Source: Paenibacillus_AB hodogayensis
GTDB taxonomy: Bacteria; Bacillota; Bacilli; Paenibacillales; NBRC-103111
DNA length: 64,000 nt
Direction: 5' to 3'
Assembly (NCBI RefSeq): GCF_039536325.1
Contig: NZ_BAAAYO010000002.1
Coordinates: 496,001-560,000, forward strand
The position numbers and the translations under genes were made by a program. Positions 35,136 through 42,518 of this stretch are shown here, one piece after another (the first letter of the stretch is position 1; each line of letters opens with the position of its first letter). The notes beneath the pieces are model-generated. The model was not told the origin of the DNA, did no database searches, and was given only the letters and a program-made list of their open reading frames with translations.

Positions 35136-35576
35136 TTAGCCTTTACGGTTGCCGGCGGAGAACGCTTTTTTATGCATTTTGTTACGGCGTTCGTTTAACA
35201 CCGTTAACCGTTTCTTCAATTGCATTTCCCACTCCGTGTCCTGCAGGCGTTTGGCAACCGACAGCAGGTCCAGAGCCGTATCGATCTGGTTTCGCACAAC
35301 ATCGGACGGGTCCTCCGACTCGAGATTGACGCAGTTTTCGTACAAGCCGGCCCCGGCCTTGTCGTCCACGTAATCTTGAAAATCGACCTCGGGAGCACCG
35401 TCGCCATGAGCGTACTCGGCCAGAATTTCGTATTCGCTTTCCACCATATAATGAACTTCGACGCGATGGCAAACCGGGCAAAACAGCAGGGGGACATTAT
35501 GAATATGCGTCCCGATATGCCGCAGCGTACCTTTCGTGCCGATCATGCTGGCTCCGCAACAAAAGCTCATCGCCAT
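35136..35576 (-). CDS. YgiT-like zinc-finger-type protein of unknown function
   Basis: 146 residues. The N-terminus has two Cys pairs about 30 residues apart (FCCGASMIGTKGTLRHIG, then LLFCPVCHRVEVHY), the spacing of small YgiT-type zinc fingers. The remainder is acidic then helical and basic. Firmicute relatives exist but I know no established function. I start at ATG 35576, just after GGAAGGAGG; ATG 35570 (MSFCCG) has slightly better spacing and is equally possible. The longer frame to 35624 ignores this ribosome site. It is a single gene with its own terminator. Confidence 0.75.
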   Translation of the reverse strand: MAMSFCCGASMIGTKGTLRHIGTHIHNVPLLFCPVCHRVEVHYMVESEYEILAEYAHGDGAPEVDFQDYVDDKAGAGLYENCVNLESEDPSDVVRNQIDTALDLLSVAKRLQDTEWEMQLKKRLTVLNERRNKMHKKAFSAGNRKG

Positions 35577-35713
35577 GCATCCTCCTTCCGCGGTCGTCGA
35601 CCTTTTCGCGAATTGCCTCTTCATTTTCTTCTAAGAACGTATTCGCCCTTGACCATGAAAATTCCTCTTCACGATTTCGGCCATTATCAGGAAACCTTCC
35701 TTTCGCCTAAAGC

Positions 35714-35760
35714 AAAAAACGCGAAGGCGCTCGGTCCGTTCCCGGACGATGCCTTCGCGT
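35714..35760 (-). terminator. terminator after gcvH
   Basis: Ten-base perfect arms ACGCGAAGGC/GCCTTCGCGT followed by TTTTTTG on the minus strand, about 31 bases past the gcvH stop. Confidence 0.85.
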
Positions 35761-35791
35761 ATGGCCGTAAGACTCGGGAAGGCCGAAAGCC

Positions 35792-36175
35792 TTATCCTTG
35801 TCCGTACGTTTCTTTGTATTTATCGGCGCTCCACAGCTTGTCCAGCTCGGCCGCATCATCCAATTCAACCACGATCATCCAGCCTTCGCCGTACGGCGAT
35901 TTGTTGACATGCTCGGGGGAATCCTCCAGGCCGCCGTTCACTTCCACCACTTTGCCCGTTACCGGGGAGTACAACTCCGATACCGTCTTGACGGATTCGA
36001 CGCTGCCGAATGGCTCGCCGTATTCGACCGTGTCGCCTGCCTTCGGCAGTTCGACGAAGACGATGTCTCCCAATTCGCTTTGGGCAAAATCGGTAATGCC
36101 GATCGTGACGCGGCTTCCTTCAGTCCTCGCCCATTCATGCTCTTCACTGTACTTCAGCTCTGCTGGTACATTCAT
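35792..36175 (-). CDS. gcvH: glycine cleavage system H protein
   Basis: 127 residues, the normal length. The lipoyl-attachment lysine is K63 in GSVESVKTVSELYSP, and the flanking fold motifs (KYSEEHEWAR, GITDFAQSELGDIVFVELP) are intact. The protein carries the aminomethyl group between the P, T and L subunits of the glycine cleavage complex, and in Firmicutes also acts as the lipoyl relay for LipL. As in B. subtilis it is not next to the other gcv genes. GGGAGGAATTAG precedes the ATG and a strong terminator follows. Confidence 0.96.
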   Translation of the reverse strand: MNVPAELKYSEEHEWARTEGSRVTIGITDFAQSELGDIVFVELPKAGDTVEYGEPFGSVESVKTVSELYSPVTGKVVEVNGGLEDSPEHVNKSPYGEGWMIVVELDDAAELDKLWSADKYKETYGQG

Positions 36176-36243
36176 TGGCTAATTCCTCCCGATATATGCG
36201 GTCTTGTCCGACAGTGGCGCTGCCGTTAGCTTGGGGCGGGCGG

Positions 36244-36705
36244 TTAGGCCTGCTCCTTGGGTCCCAAAATTTTATGAAGCCGTTGCTCGACCATGCCGAT
36301 CGCCTTCTCGCCGGCGCCAAAAAAGCGCATTTGCCCTTCGGCATCGAACAAGTAGTAAGCGGGCACAAATTCGTTCTGATACGAATCGGTAACCGCATGA
36401 TCGTTGTCGATCGCAATCGGATGCTGCATCTCGTATTGCTTGATGGTCGCTCTGACCGTTTCCAGATCGGTATCTTTCTCCGAGCGGGGCATATGAATGC
36501 CGACGATCTGCAAGTTGTATTGTTCCTTGAACTTGTCTCTCCATTCATTCAGCAAAGGCAAGCTTTCCTTGCACATGTAGCAGCTGACGGCCCAGAAGTG
36601 AACGAGTACGGGCCGGCCCTGCAATGCGGCCTTGTCTACCTCCCCGTTTACCCACTCCGTTACGCCTTGAAATTCCGGCATTTGTTCCCGCAAACGCATT
36701 GGCAT
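36244..36705 (-). CDS. ykuV: thiol-disulfide oxidoreductase YkuV
   Basis: 153 residues of the thioredoxin/TlpA fold, closely resembling B. subtilis YkuV: MPEFQGVTEWVNGEV, HFWAVSCYMCKESLP (active site CYMC) and VPAYYLFDAEGQMRFFGAG with the cis-Pro. It has no signal peptide, so it works in the cytoplasm. It lies downstream of ykuU, the peroxiredoxin partner, though a hairpin separates them. ATG 36705 has the best ribosome spacing (AGAGGTG, seven bases); homology would also allow ATG 36699 (MRLREQMPEF). A perfect dyad CGGGCTT-N5-AAGCCCG lies just upstream at 36731-36749. Confidence 0.9.
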   Translation of the reverse strand: MPMRLREQMPEFQGVTEWVNGEVDKAALQGRPVLVHFWAVSCYMCKESLPLLNEWRDKFKEQYNLQIVGIHMPRSEKDTDLETVRATIKQYEMQHPIAIDNDHAVTDSYQNEFVPAYYLFDAEGQMRFFGAGEKAIGMVEQRLHKILGPKEQA

Positions 36706-36756
36706 GAACATTCACCTCTCTTCTTCGGATCGGGCTTGTACGAAGCCCGTATTGCA

Positions 36757-36795
36757 CAAAATCCCCCTGCCTGCACAAGTGCAGACAAGGGGGAT
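36757..36795 (-). terminator. terminator after ykuU
   Basis: ATCCCCC/GGGGGAT outer arms and CTGCAC/GTGCAG inner arms, then TTTTG on the minus strand. It lies 21 bases past the ykuU stop, so ykuV may depend on read-through or on its own promoter. Confidence 0.7.
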
Positions 36796-36815
36796 CGCTT
36801 ATCGCCGTTCCCGTC

Positions 36816-37364
36816 TTACTTGGCGGTCAAAGTTTTTTGACCCGGTTTCCAGTTGGCCGGGCACAAGCCGCCGGATTGGAGAGCTTGCAGCACGCGGATC
36901 GTTTCTTCCACGCTGCGGCCCACGTCCAGATGGTTGACCACTTGATATTTCAATTCGCCTTCCGGATCGATGATGAACAATCCGCGCAAAGCGACGCCTT
37001 CTTCTTCGATCAGAATGCCATAGTCGCGGGCAACCGACTTCGTGTAGTCGGCAGCGAGCGGGTAGTTCAGACGGCCCAGGCCGTTGGAATCGCGCGGCGT
37101 GTTGATCCAAGCGCGGTGGGAATGCTTGCTGTCCGTGCTGGCGCCCAAAATCTCAGCGTCCAGGTCTTGGAATTGCTCGTATGCATCGCTCATCGCGATA
37201 ATTTCCGTCGGGCATACAAAGGTAAAGTCGAGCGGGTAGAAGAACAGAACCAGCCATTTGCCTTTGTAGTCGTTCAGAGATACCTTACCGAATTCTTCAC
37301 CGTTGCCAAGCGCAGTTTCCATTTCGAAATAAGGCGCTTTTTTACCTACCAAACGTTCTGCCAT
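36816..37364 (-). CDS. ykuU: 2-Cys peroxiredoxin YkuU
   Basis: 182 residues of the AhpC/TSA typical 2-Cys class, which reduces hydrogen and alkyl peroxides. The peroxidatic cysteine is C51 (DFTFVCPTE) and the resolving cysteine C168 (GGLCPANWKPGQKTL). The N-terminus MAERLVGKKAP and C-terminus match B. subtilis YkuU closely. It has a strong promoter at 37496-37524 with AT-rich sequence upstream, and it ends in a terminator before ykuV. I did not find a convincing PerR box. Confidence 0.94.
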   Translation of the reverse strand: MAERLVGKKAPYFEMETALGNGEEFGKVSLNDYKGKWLVLFFYPLDFTFVCPTEIIAMSDAYEQFQDLDAEILGASTDSKHSHRAWINTPRDSNGLGRLNYPLAADYTKSVARDYGILIEEEGVALRGLFIIDPEGELKYQVVNHLDVGRSVEETIRVLQALQSGGLCPANWKPGQKTLTAK

Positions 37365-37495
37365 GAGTGCTGCCTCCTTATAGGGGTTGGAATCCTAGGG
37401 TCGATAATGCGGCGAATACGGCTGCGCGGCTTCACCCGTCTATCAACGCGGATAGGACCAAACTAATGATTGGGTTTATGTCTATCACGCTTAAA

Positions 37496-37524
37496 ATCGT
37501 ATCATTCCGTATACCGAAAGTCAA
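37496..37524 (-). promoter_or_regulatory. sigma-A-type promoter for ykuU
   Basis: On the minus strand TTGACT and TACGAT are 17 bases apart. Upstream (37530-37567) the DNA is almost pure A/T and may be an UP element. Confidence 0.7.
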
Positions 37525-37569
37525 TAACGATAAGAACTAGTAGTTAATATTTATTATTATTAATTTTTG

Positions 37570-37602
37570 AAGAAATCCCCTCGCAAGAAAGCTTGCAAGG
37601 GG
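37570..37602 (-). terminator. terminator after leuB
   Basis: CCCCTTGCAAG/CTTGCGAGGGG hairpin (minus strand) followed by ATTTCTT, 23 bases past the leuB stop. Confidence 0.7.
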
Positions 37603-37624
37603 GGATTCGGCGAGGCTTGTTTAT

Positions 37625-38704
37625 TTATTTGCTCATAGCGGCAACGATCAAATCGCCCATCGCGGTTGTGCCGATCGCCTTGCTCTTGTCGACTGCGATA
37701 TCTCCAGTGCGATGCCCGGCGTCCAGCACCGATTTGACCGCATTCTCGATGATGTCGCCCGCTTCCTGGTAGCCGAACGACAGCTTGAACATGAGAGCGA
37801 CGGACAGAATGGTCGCGATCGGATTGGCGATGCCTTGTCCGGCGATGTCCGGCGCGGAGCCGTGTACGGGCTCGTACAGCCCGAAGCTGCCTTCGCCGAG
37901 CGAAGCCGACGACAGCATGCCGATCGAACCGGTCAACATGGCCGCTTCATCGCTGAGGATGTCGCCGAACATGTTTTCCGTCACGATGACGTCGAAGCTG
38001 GACGGACGGCGCAGCAATTGCATCGCGCAGTTGTCCACGAGCACATGCTCCAGCTCAACGTCCGGGTATTCCGGAGCGATCTTGTTGACCGTCTCGCGCC
38101 ACAGGCGGGACGTTTCCAGCACGTTGGCCTTGTCGACCGAGCAAAGCTTCTTGCGGCGGGTGCGGGCGATTTGGAACGCTTGATGAACGATGCGCTCCAC
38201 TTCTTTTACATTGTATACGCACGTGTCGACCGCTTCCTGACCGTTGTCGGTGTCGCGGCGGAACTTCTCGCCGAAGTAGATGCCTCCGGTCAGCTCGCGC
38301 ACGACGATCAGGTCGGTGCCTTCCAGCACTTCCGGCTTCAGCGTCGACGCTTCCTTCAGACAGTCGAAAATAACGGCCGGACGAATGTTCGAGAACAGTC
38401 CGAGCGCTTTGCGGATGCCGAGCAAGCCGGTTTCCGGACGGAGCTCCTTCGGATTGTTGTCCCATTTCGGGCCGCCTACGGCGCCAAGCAGCACGGCGTC
38501 CGCGCGCTGGCACTTCTCCAGCGTGTCTTGCGGCAGCGGCGTGCCGGTTTCGTCGATCGCGATGCCGCCGAACAGACCGGTTTCCGTCTCGAACTTGTAG
38601 CCGAACAGTTCCTCGGTTTTCTTCAATACTTTGACCGCCTCGGCGACCACTTCCGGTCCGATGCCGTCGCCGGGAATAATTGCAATCTTTTTGGTTTCTG
38701 CCAT
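37625..38704 (-). CDS. leuB: 3-isopropylmalate dehydrogenase
   Basis: 359 residues. The enzyme oxidises and decarboxylates 3-isopropylmalate in leucine synthesis. Family motifs are intact: IAIIPGDGIGPEV at the N-terminus, the substrate-binding Arg and Tyr region (VRELTGGIYFGEKF), the metal-binding SDEAAMLTGSIGMLSSASLG and EPVHGSAPDIAGQGIANP. I start at ATG 38704 (AGGAGTGAG upstream); the 24 extra codons to 38776 do not fit the family. It stands alone here, about 7.5 kb from ilvBNC and without leuA, leuC or leuD, an unusual split of the branched-chain operon. Confidence 0.96.
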   Translation of the reverse strand: MAETKKIAIIPGDGIGPEVVAEAVKVLKKTEELFGYKFETETGLFGGIAIDETGTPLPQDTLEKCQRADAVLLGAVGGPKWDNNPKELRPETGLLGIRKALGLFSNIRPAVIFDCLKEASTLKPEVLEGTDLIVVRELTGGIYFGEKFRRDTDNGQEAVDTCVYNVKEVERIVHQAFQIARTRRKKLCSVDKANVLETSRLWRETVNKIAPEYPDVELEHVLVDNCAMQLLRRPSSFDVIVTENMFGDILSDEAAMLTGSIGMLSSASLGEGSFGLYEPVHGSAPDIAGQGIANPIATILSVALMFKLSFGYQEAGDIIENAVKSVLDAGHRTGDIAVDKSKAIGTTAMGDLIVAAMSK

Positions 38705-38917
38705 AATTGACTCACTCCTGCCTATGAAATGTTCTCGAAACCCTGCTCCTAGCGCAATACTCTCATTGTCACACAAAAACCTTTAAACAGCAAAGATATA
38801 AAAGCTATTGTCCTTATAGGCAAACACAATAAGCGCTCTTCCGGGCGCTTATCGATTCCCCGCACCGCAAAGGACGATACCTTCCCGGCTCCTTAAAGGA
38901 CTATTCCTCGCTTTGCA

Positions 38918-39940
38918 CTAGCGCACATTGGCGCCGGGCGTCAGCGTGATGTTGCTGCGGGAAGGCTGCTTGAGTCCGTTCTCGGTCAAATATTGATCGA
39001 CGATTTTATCGGCTTGAATCGTGCTCGTCAGCAGCCAATCAGCGTAGAGGTCGCCGAACTTCTCGGAGAACCATTCGCTCGTATACTGACTGAAACTGCC
39101 GAACAGCCGGTAAATCTGGCCGACCGTATTCGTGCGGGTGACCCCGCTGTCGTCGATCCACGTCACCTTTTGGTTCAGATCGACCTGCCGGATATCCACT
39201 ATCTTCGTGCTCATGATCGAGCCATTAAGCTTGAAATAAATGTGGACGACCCCTTCGTACGGATGGCCCACCAGCAAGTTCCATCCGGTCATATCGCCGT
39301 CGGCGGGCACGGCGTACATGCCGCTTCCGCCCTCCGCCTGTGCGGGCTGCTCGGGTTGAACCGGCTGCTCGGGAGACGAAACCTGCTCTACGGCCGGAGC
39401 TGTTTCCTGAATGGCCCCCGGCGGGATTTTGCCGATGTAGGCCGTCGACGAAGGCGCGTCATAGAAAAGCTCCAGCTCCAGAATATCGGCCACGGCCCGC
39501 AGCGGAACGTAGGTGCGCCCGTTATACAGCAAATTGCTGGTTTTGACCTTCTCCAAGTTTACCATAAGCGTAATTGCATCGAATTCGACCGGTATCGATT
39601 CCGTTCTCTTGGGCTCCAGCACGTCATCCTTCGCATTATCCGTCTCAGCGGCGCGGACGCCCGGTTCTTTTTGACCTGCGGGCACGAAGCCGATATTGGC
39701 GATTTTCTCCTTAGGGTAGAACGCGACCGGCAAGTTGTACATCATTTCCGCCAGGTTGCGAATCGGCACATACGTCGTCCCGTCATACAAAATCGTGTTT
39801 CCCGTCGCCTCTTTGCCATCCACTTTGATATGAATTTCGTTGAAAGCGACCGGAATTGTTTTCGAGCTTTCCGCCAAAGCCGTCCCGGGCAGCAGAAGCG
39901 CTGCCGCCGTTACGCATCCGACGATCCATTTTTTCAGCAT
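38918..39940 (-). CDS. secreted protein with stalk (copper amine oxidase N-like) domains
   Basis: 340 residues. Signal peptide 1-23 (LLLPGTALA). Two repeats of the stalk/copper-amine-oxidase N-terminal domain follow: EIHIKVDGKEATGNTILYDG with TYVPIRNLAEMM, and ITLMVNLEKVKTSNLLYNG with TYVPLRAVADILE. A Pro/Glu/Gln linker (about 190-205) leads to a C-terminal domain I do not recognise (VHIYFKLNGSIMSTKIVDIRQ). No catalytic amine-oxidase domain is present. Such proteins are abundant in the Paenibacillus envelope and probably bind wall or other surface structures. The shortened dispersed repeat (39970-40041) lies just upstream of its start. Confidence 0.82.
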   Translation of the reverse strand: MLKKWIVGCVTAAALLLPGTALAESSKTIPVAFNEIHIKVDGKEATGNTILYDGTTYVPIRNLAEMMYNLPVAFYPKEKIANIGFVPAGQKEPGVRAAETDNAKDDVLEPKRTESIPVEFDAITLMVNLEKVKTSNLLYNGRTYVPLRAVADILELELFYDAPSSTAYIGKIPPGAIQETAPAVEQVSSPEQPVQPEQPAQAEGGSGMYAVPADGDMTGWNLLVGHPYEGVVHIYFKLNGSIMSTKIVDIRQVDLNQKVTWIDDSGVTRTNTVGQIYRLFGSFSQYTSEWFSEKFGDLYADWLLTSTIQADKIVDQYLTENGLKQPSRSNITLTPGANVR

Positions 39941-39969
39941 ACTTTCTCTTCTCCTTCGTTGTTGTCCTT

Positions 39970-40041
39970 GTACAAAGTCAGACCTAAAAACCTATTCGAA
40001 CAGTAAACTTCCGAATACGCGAGACAGGCCCCGGCTTGTAC
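39970..40041 (+). repeat. dispersed repeat, shortened copy
   Basis: 72 bases from GTACAAAGTCAGACCTAAAA to GGCTTGTAC. Both ends match the copy at 41475 (left end about 17 of 18; right part CTTCCGAATAC against CTTCCGGAATAC), but about 30 central bases, including the CCCTTGC/GCAAGGG hairpin, are missing. Confidence 0.7.
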
Positions 40042-40213
40042 GGATCATTTTCTAAGCTTCGACAAATTATGAGTGAATATCAGGAACATTTTACCACAGT
40101 GTAGGTCATTTGTTACAGAAACAATTCTATATCTTTCAACGGATTTACCAAGCTGCCGAGACGAATCATCAGAAGCGGCGTTCCTTTGCGCCTCAAGACT
40201 AAACGGCATTAGA

Positions 40214-40246
40214 ATACGGTCGGAAAAAGGAGTACAATGACCGTAT
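40214..40246. promoter_or_regulatory. inverted repeat around the promoter of the aminotransferase gene
   Basis: ATACGGTC and GACCGTAT form perfect eight-base arms 17 bases apart, enclosing a ribosome-like AAAGGAG and a -10-like TACAAT. The dyad lies 33-65 bases before the start at 40279, where a repressor or the gene's own regulator could bind. Confidence 0.45.
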
Positions 40247-40278
40247 GTGACCACACATTGGCGAAGGGAGCAACTGGC

Positions 40279-41464
40279 ATGAACTATACGTTTTCCAGTT
40301 TTACAGACGGTTTAAAATCGTCCGCCGTACGCGATATTTTAAAGCTGACTCAGGGCAATTCGATCATCTCGCTGGCCGGCGGGCTTCCGGCCGAGGATTA
40401 TTTCCCGATGGAGGCCGTGAAGGAAGCGTTTGAACGCGTCTTTCAGACGGGCGGGCTCGCTGCAATACGGGCTGACAGAAGGCTACACGCCGCTGCGCGA
40501 AGCGATCTGCGACCGCATGTCCCGCAAAGGCATTCACGCCAAGCCGGAGAACGTGCTCATTACGACCGGTTCCCAGCAGGCGATTTACTTGCTCACCCGC
40601 ATTTATTTGAGTGCCGGAGACGTCGTGCTCGTCGAGAATCCGACTTATTTGGCAGCACTGCAAATATTCAAGGCAAGCGGAGTGCAGGTCGTCGGCGTGG
40701 ACGCGGATCAGGACGGCATGCGCATGGACGATCTGGAAACCAAGCTGAAGCAGTACCGGCCGAAGCTCGTATACGTAACGCCGACATTCGCCAACCCGAC
40801 GGGAAAAGTATGGAGCTTGGAGCGCCGCAAAGGGCTGCTCGCGCTCTGTAAGCCGAACAATGTGCTCATTCTGGAAGACGATCCTTACGGCGAGATCCAG
40901 TTCAATGCGAATGCGCACTATCCGTCCATCCTTTCTTTGGACGAGCATCCGGAAAACAGCGCCGTCCTGTACACGAGCACGTTTTCCAAAACAGTCGTTC
41001 CGGCTCTTCGGACCGGCTGGATCGTCGGCGATACCCGCGTTATCGGCCAGATGGCCAAAGCGAAGCAGGCGGTCGACCTCCATTCCAGCACGATCGATCA
41101 GCAAGCGCTTTACCAATTGTTGACCCACTACGACCTGGACGCCCATATCCAGACGATTCGCGACGAGTACCGCAGCCGGATGGAGCTGATGAAGTCGCTG
41201 CTGCTGGACGCCCGCTTCTCGGAGCTGCGCTGGAACGAGCCGCAAGGCGGCATGTTTTTCTGGGTCGAGCTGCCGGAAGCGATCGACGCCTCCGAGCTGC
41301 TCAAGAAAGCCGTGGAGCAAGGCGTCGCCTTCGTGCCCGGCCTCGACTTTTACGCCGAGCATCCGCGCCGCAACACCTTGCGCCTGAACTTTACGCATAC
41401 GGACAGCGCCAATATGAAGATCGGCCTCGACCGGCTGGCCGAAGCACTTATCTCCTACAAATAG
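40279..41464 (+). pseudogene. PLP-dependent aminotransferase, apparently frameshifted
   Basis: A fold-type I aminotransferase of the LysN/MocR-like group. The N-terminal part (MNYTFSSFTDGLKSSAV to AFERVFQTGG) reads from ATG 40279, with GAAGGGAG eight bases upstream. The rest (SLQYGLTEGYTPLREAI onward) reads in the next frame: one extra base near 40450-40460 (GGCGGGCTCGC) breaks the frame. All other features are intact, including ITTGSQQAI, VTPTFANPTG, LEDDPYGE and the PLP lysine in STFSKTVVPALRTGW. Without the extra base the protein would have about 394 residues, the family norm. It could be a true mutation or a sequence error. A terminator follows at 41614. Confidence 0.8.
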
Positions 41465-41474
41465 GGGGTATGAA

Positions 41475-41582
41475 CTAGTACAAAGTCAGACCTTAAACGG
41501 TATTCGTGAAATGGACCAACCCCTTGCACAGCAAGGGATCGAGCCTTCCGGAATACATAGGATTGGCTCTGACTTGTACTAG
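41475..41582 (+). repeat. dispersed repeat, full copy with terminal inverted repeats
   Basis: 108 bases running from CTAGTACAAAGTCAGACC to GGCTCTGACTTGTACTAG, so the ends are inverted repeats with one base inserted and one mismatch. Inside lie the perfect hairpin CCCTTGC-aca-GCAAGGG and the palindrome TTCCGGAA. It sits between the aminotransferase stop and its terminator. There is no reading frame of note. It resembles a miniature inverted-repeat element; no transposase relative is visible in the window. Confidence 0.8.
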
Positions 41583-41613
41583 AACGCATCAGCATACCCG
41601 GCCTGAGACGACA

Positions 41614-41671
41614 TCGCCAAGTCTGAAGGATAGTAGTAACGCTATCCCGATCAGTCTTGGCGAGTTTTTTA
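41614..41671 (+). terminator. terminator of the aminotransferase gene
   Basis: Extended hairpin: CGCCAAG/CTTGGCG, then CTGA/TCAG, then GGATAG/CTATCC, followed by GTTTTTTATTT. The T-run overlaps the stop codon of the convergent gene at 41669. Confidence 0.85.
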
Positions 41672-42448
41672 TTTCGTATCGGCTACATAATGATCCAGCT
41701 TCACGAACGGAAGCAGTCCGAGCGATTCCGCCAGACGAATCGACGCCCCATTCGTCTCCGCCACCTGATACCGCGGCGTCAGCCCTTTCCGCAGCAGATG
41801 ATGGAGAGCCGTGCCGACTACGCGCTTCGCAAGTCCGCTCCCTCTTCGCCGCTCGACTGTATGAACGGCCCCGACCTCCCATATGCGTCCGTAGTTCGGA
41901 AACGCCATACAAGCGCTGACTGCCGCCCCACGCTCCCAAATCGCATAAGATACGGCCCCGCCTTTAAAATAACTCTCGATCTCCTTTCGCCCATAGCCTT
42001 GACCCGTCCACAACTCGACCAACTCCTCATCAAGCTCATGGTTCGCCGTTACTCCGGCATCGGATTTATACACAGCTGCCGGGGAACAAGTATACGACCA
42101 GTAGGTTCTCGCATGACGAAGCTGCATCCACCCGGACAACCGCTCGGCGCACCCGGCTCTTTGCAGCTTCAGCACCACTTTCGTTTGCGCAGGCAACCGC
42201 TCGAGGAGCAAAGGAAGTACGGCATCGTCCGAATAGTCCAGAAAGACGACATACCGCGTCTCCGGATACGTGTGCGAATCATACACCGAAGCCTCCGTAG
42301 GAAGGAGGAGCAGTACACCGGCATGATTATTTTTCCGGACGATATGGCTTTCTACCTTGTTCTGGTACATATCCATCATCTTCAGGAGCGTGACGTTTGC
42401 CATCAAGTCCCTCTCCAACAGCTCTACCACATTGGCTCCATGTTCCAT
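41669..42448 (-). CDS. GNAT-family N-acetyltransferase
   Basis: 259 residues. The C-terminal half is a GNAT/FR47-like domain: AVHTVERRRGSGLAKRVV is the acetyl-CoA-binding motif A (R/Q-x-x-G-x-G/A), and TNGASIRLAESLGL is motif B. The N-terminal 120 residues form a separate domain often seen in this subgroup. The acceptor substrate is not known. GGAGGAAG lies about seven bases before the ATG at 42448. It may be the last gene transcribed in this direction before the converging aminotransferase terminator. Confidence 0.82.
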   Translation of the reverse strand: MEHGANVVELLERDLMANVTLLKMMDMYQNKVESHIVRKNNHAGVLLLLPTEASVYDSHTYPETRYVVFLDYSDDAVLPLLLERLPAQTKVVLKLQRAGCAERLSGWMQLRHARTYWSYTCSPAAVYKSDAGVTANHELDEELVELWTGQGYGRKEIESYFKGGAVSYAIWERGAAVSACMAFPNYGRIWEVGAVHTVERRRGSGLAKRVVGTALHHLLRKGLTPRYQVAETNGASIRLAESLGLLPFVKLDHYVADTK

Positions 42449-42477
42449 AGCTTGCTTCCTCCGCCATCATTTTGAAT

Positions 42478-42514
42478 AAAAAGACCTTCTGCCACGAAGG
42501 GCAAAAGGTCTTTT
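42478..42514 (-). terminator. terminator after the Ig-like repeat gene
   Basis: AAAAGACCTT/AAGGTCTTTT, ten perfect pairs, followed by TTTATT on the minus strand, five bases past the stop at 42519. Confidence 0.85.
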
Positions 42515-42518
42515 CGTC

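Noticed and set aside
37530..37567. PerR box upstream of ykuU
   Set aside because: The AT-rich stretch matches the TTATAATNATTATAA consensus at only about 10 of 15 positions, expected by chance in such sequence.
40045..40254. Possible 69-residue leftward protein before the aminotransferase
   Set aside because: No ribosome site, and it overlaps the aminotransferase promoter region and dyad.
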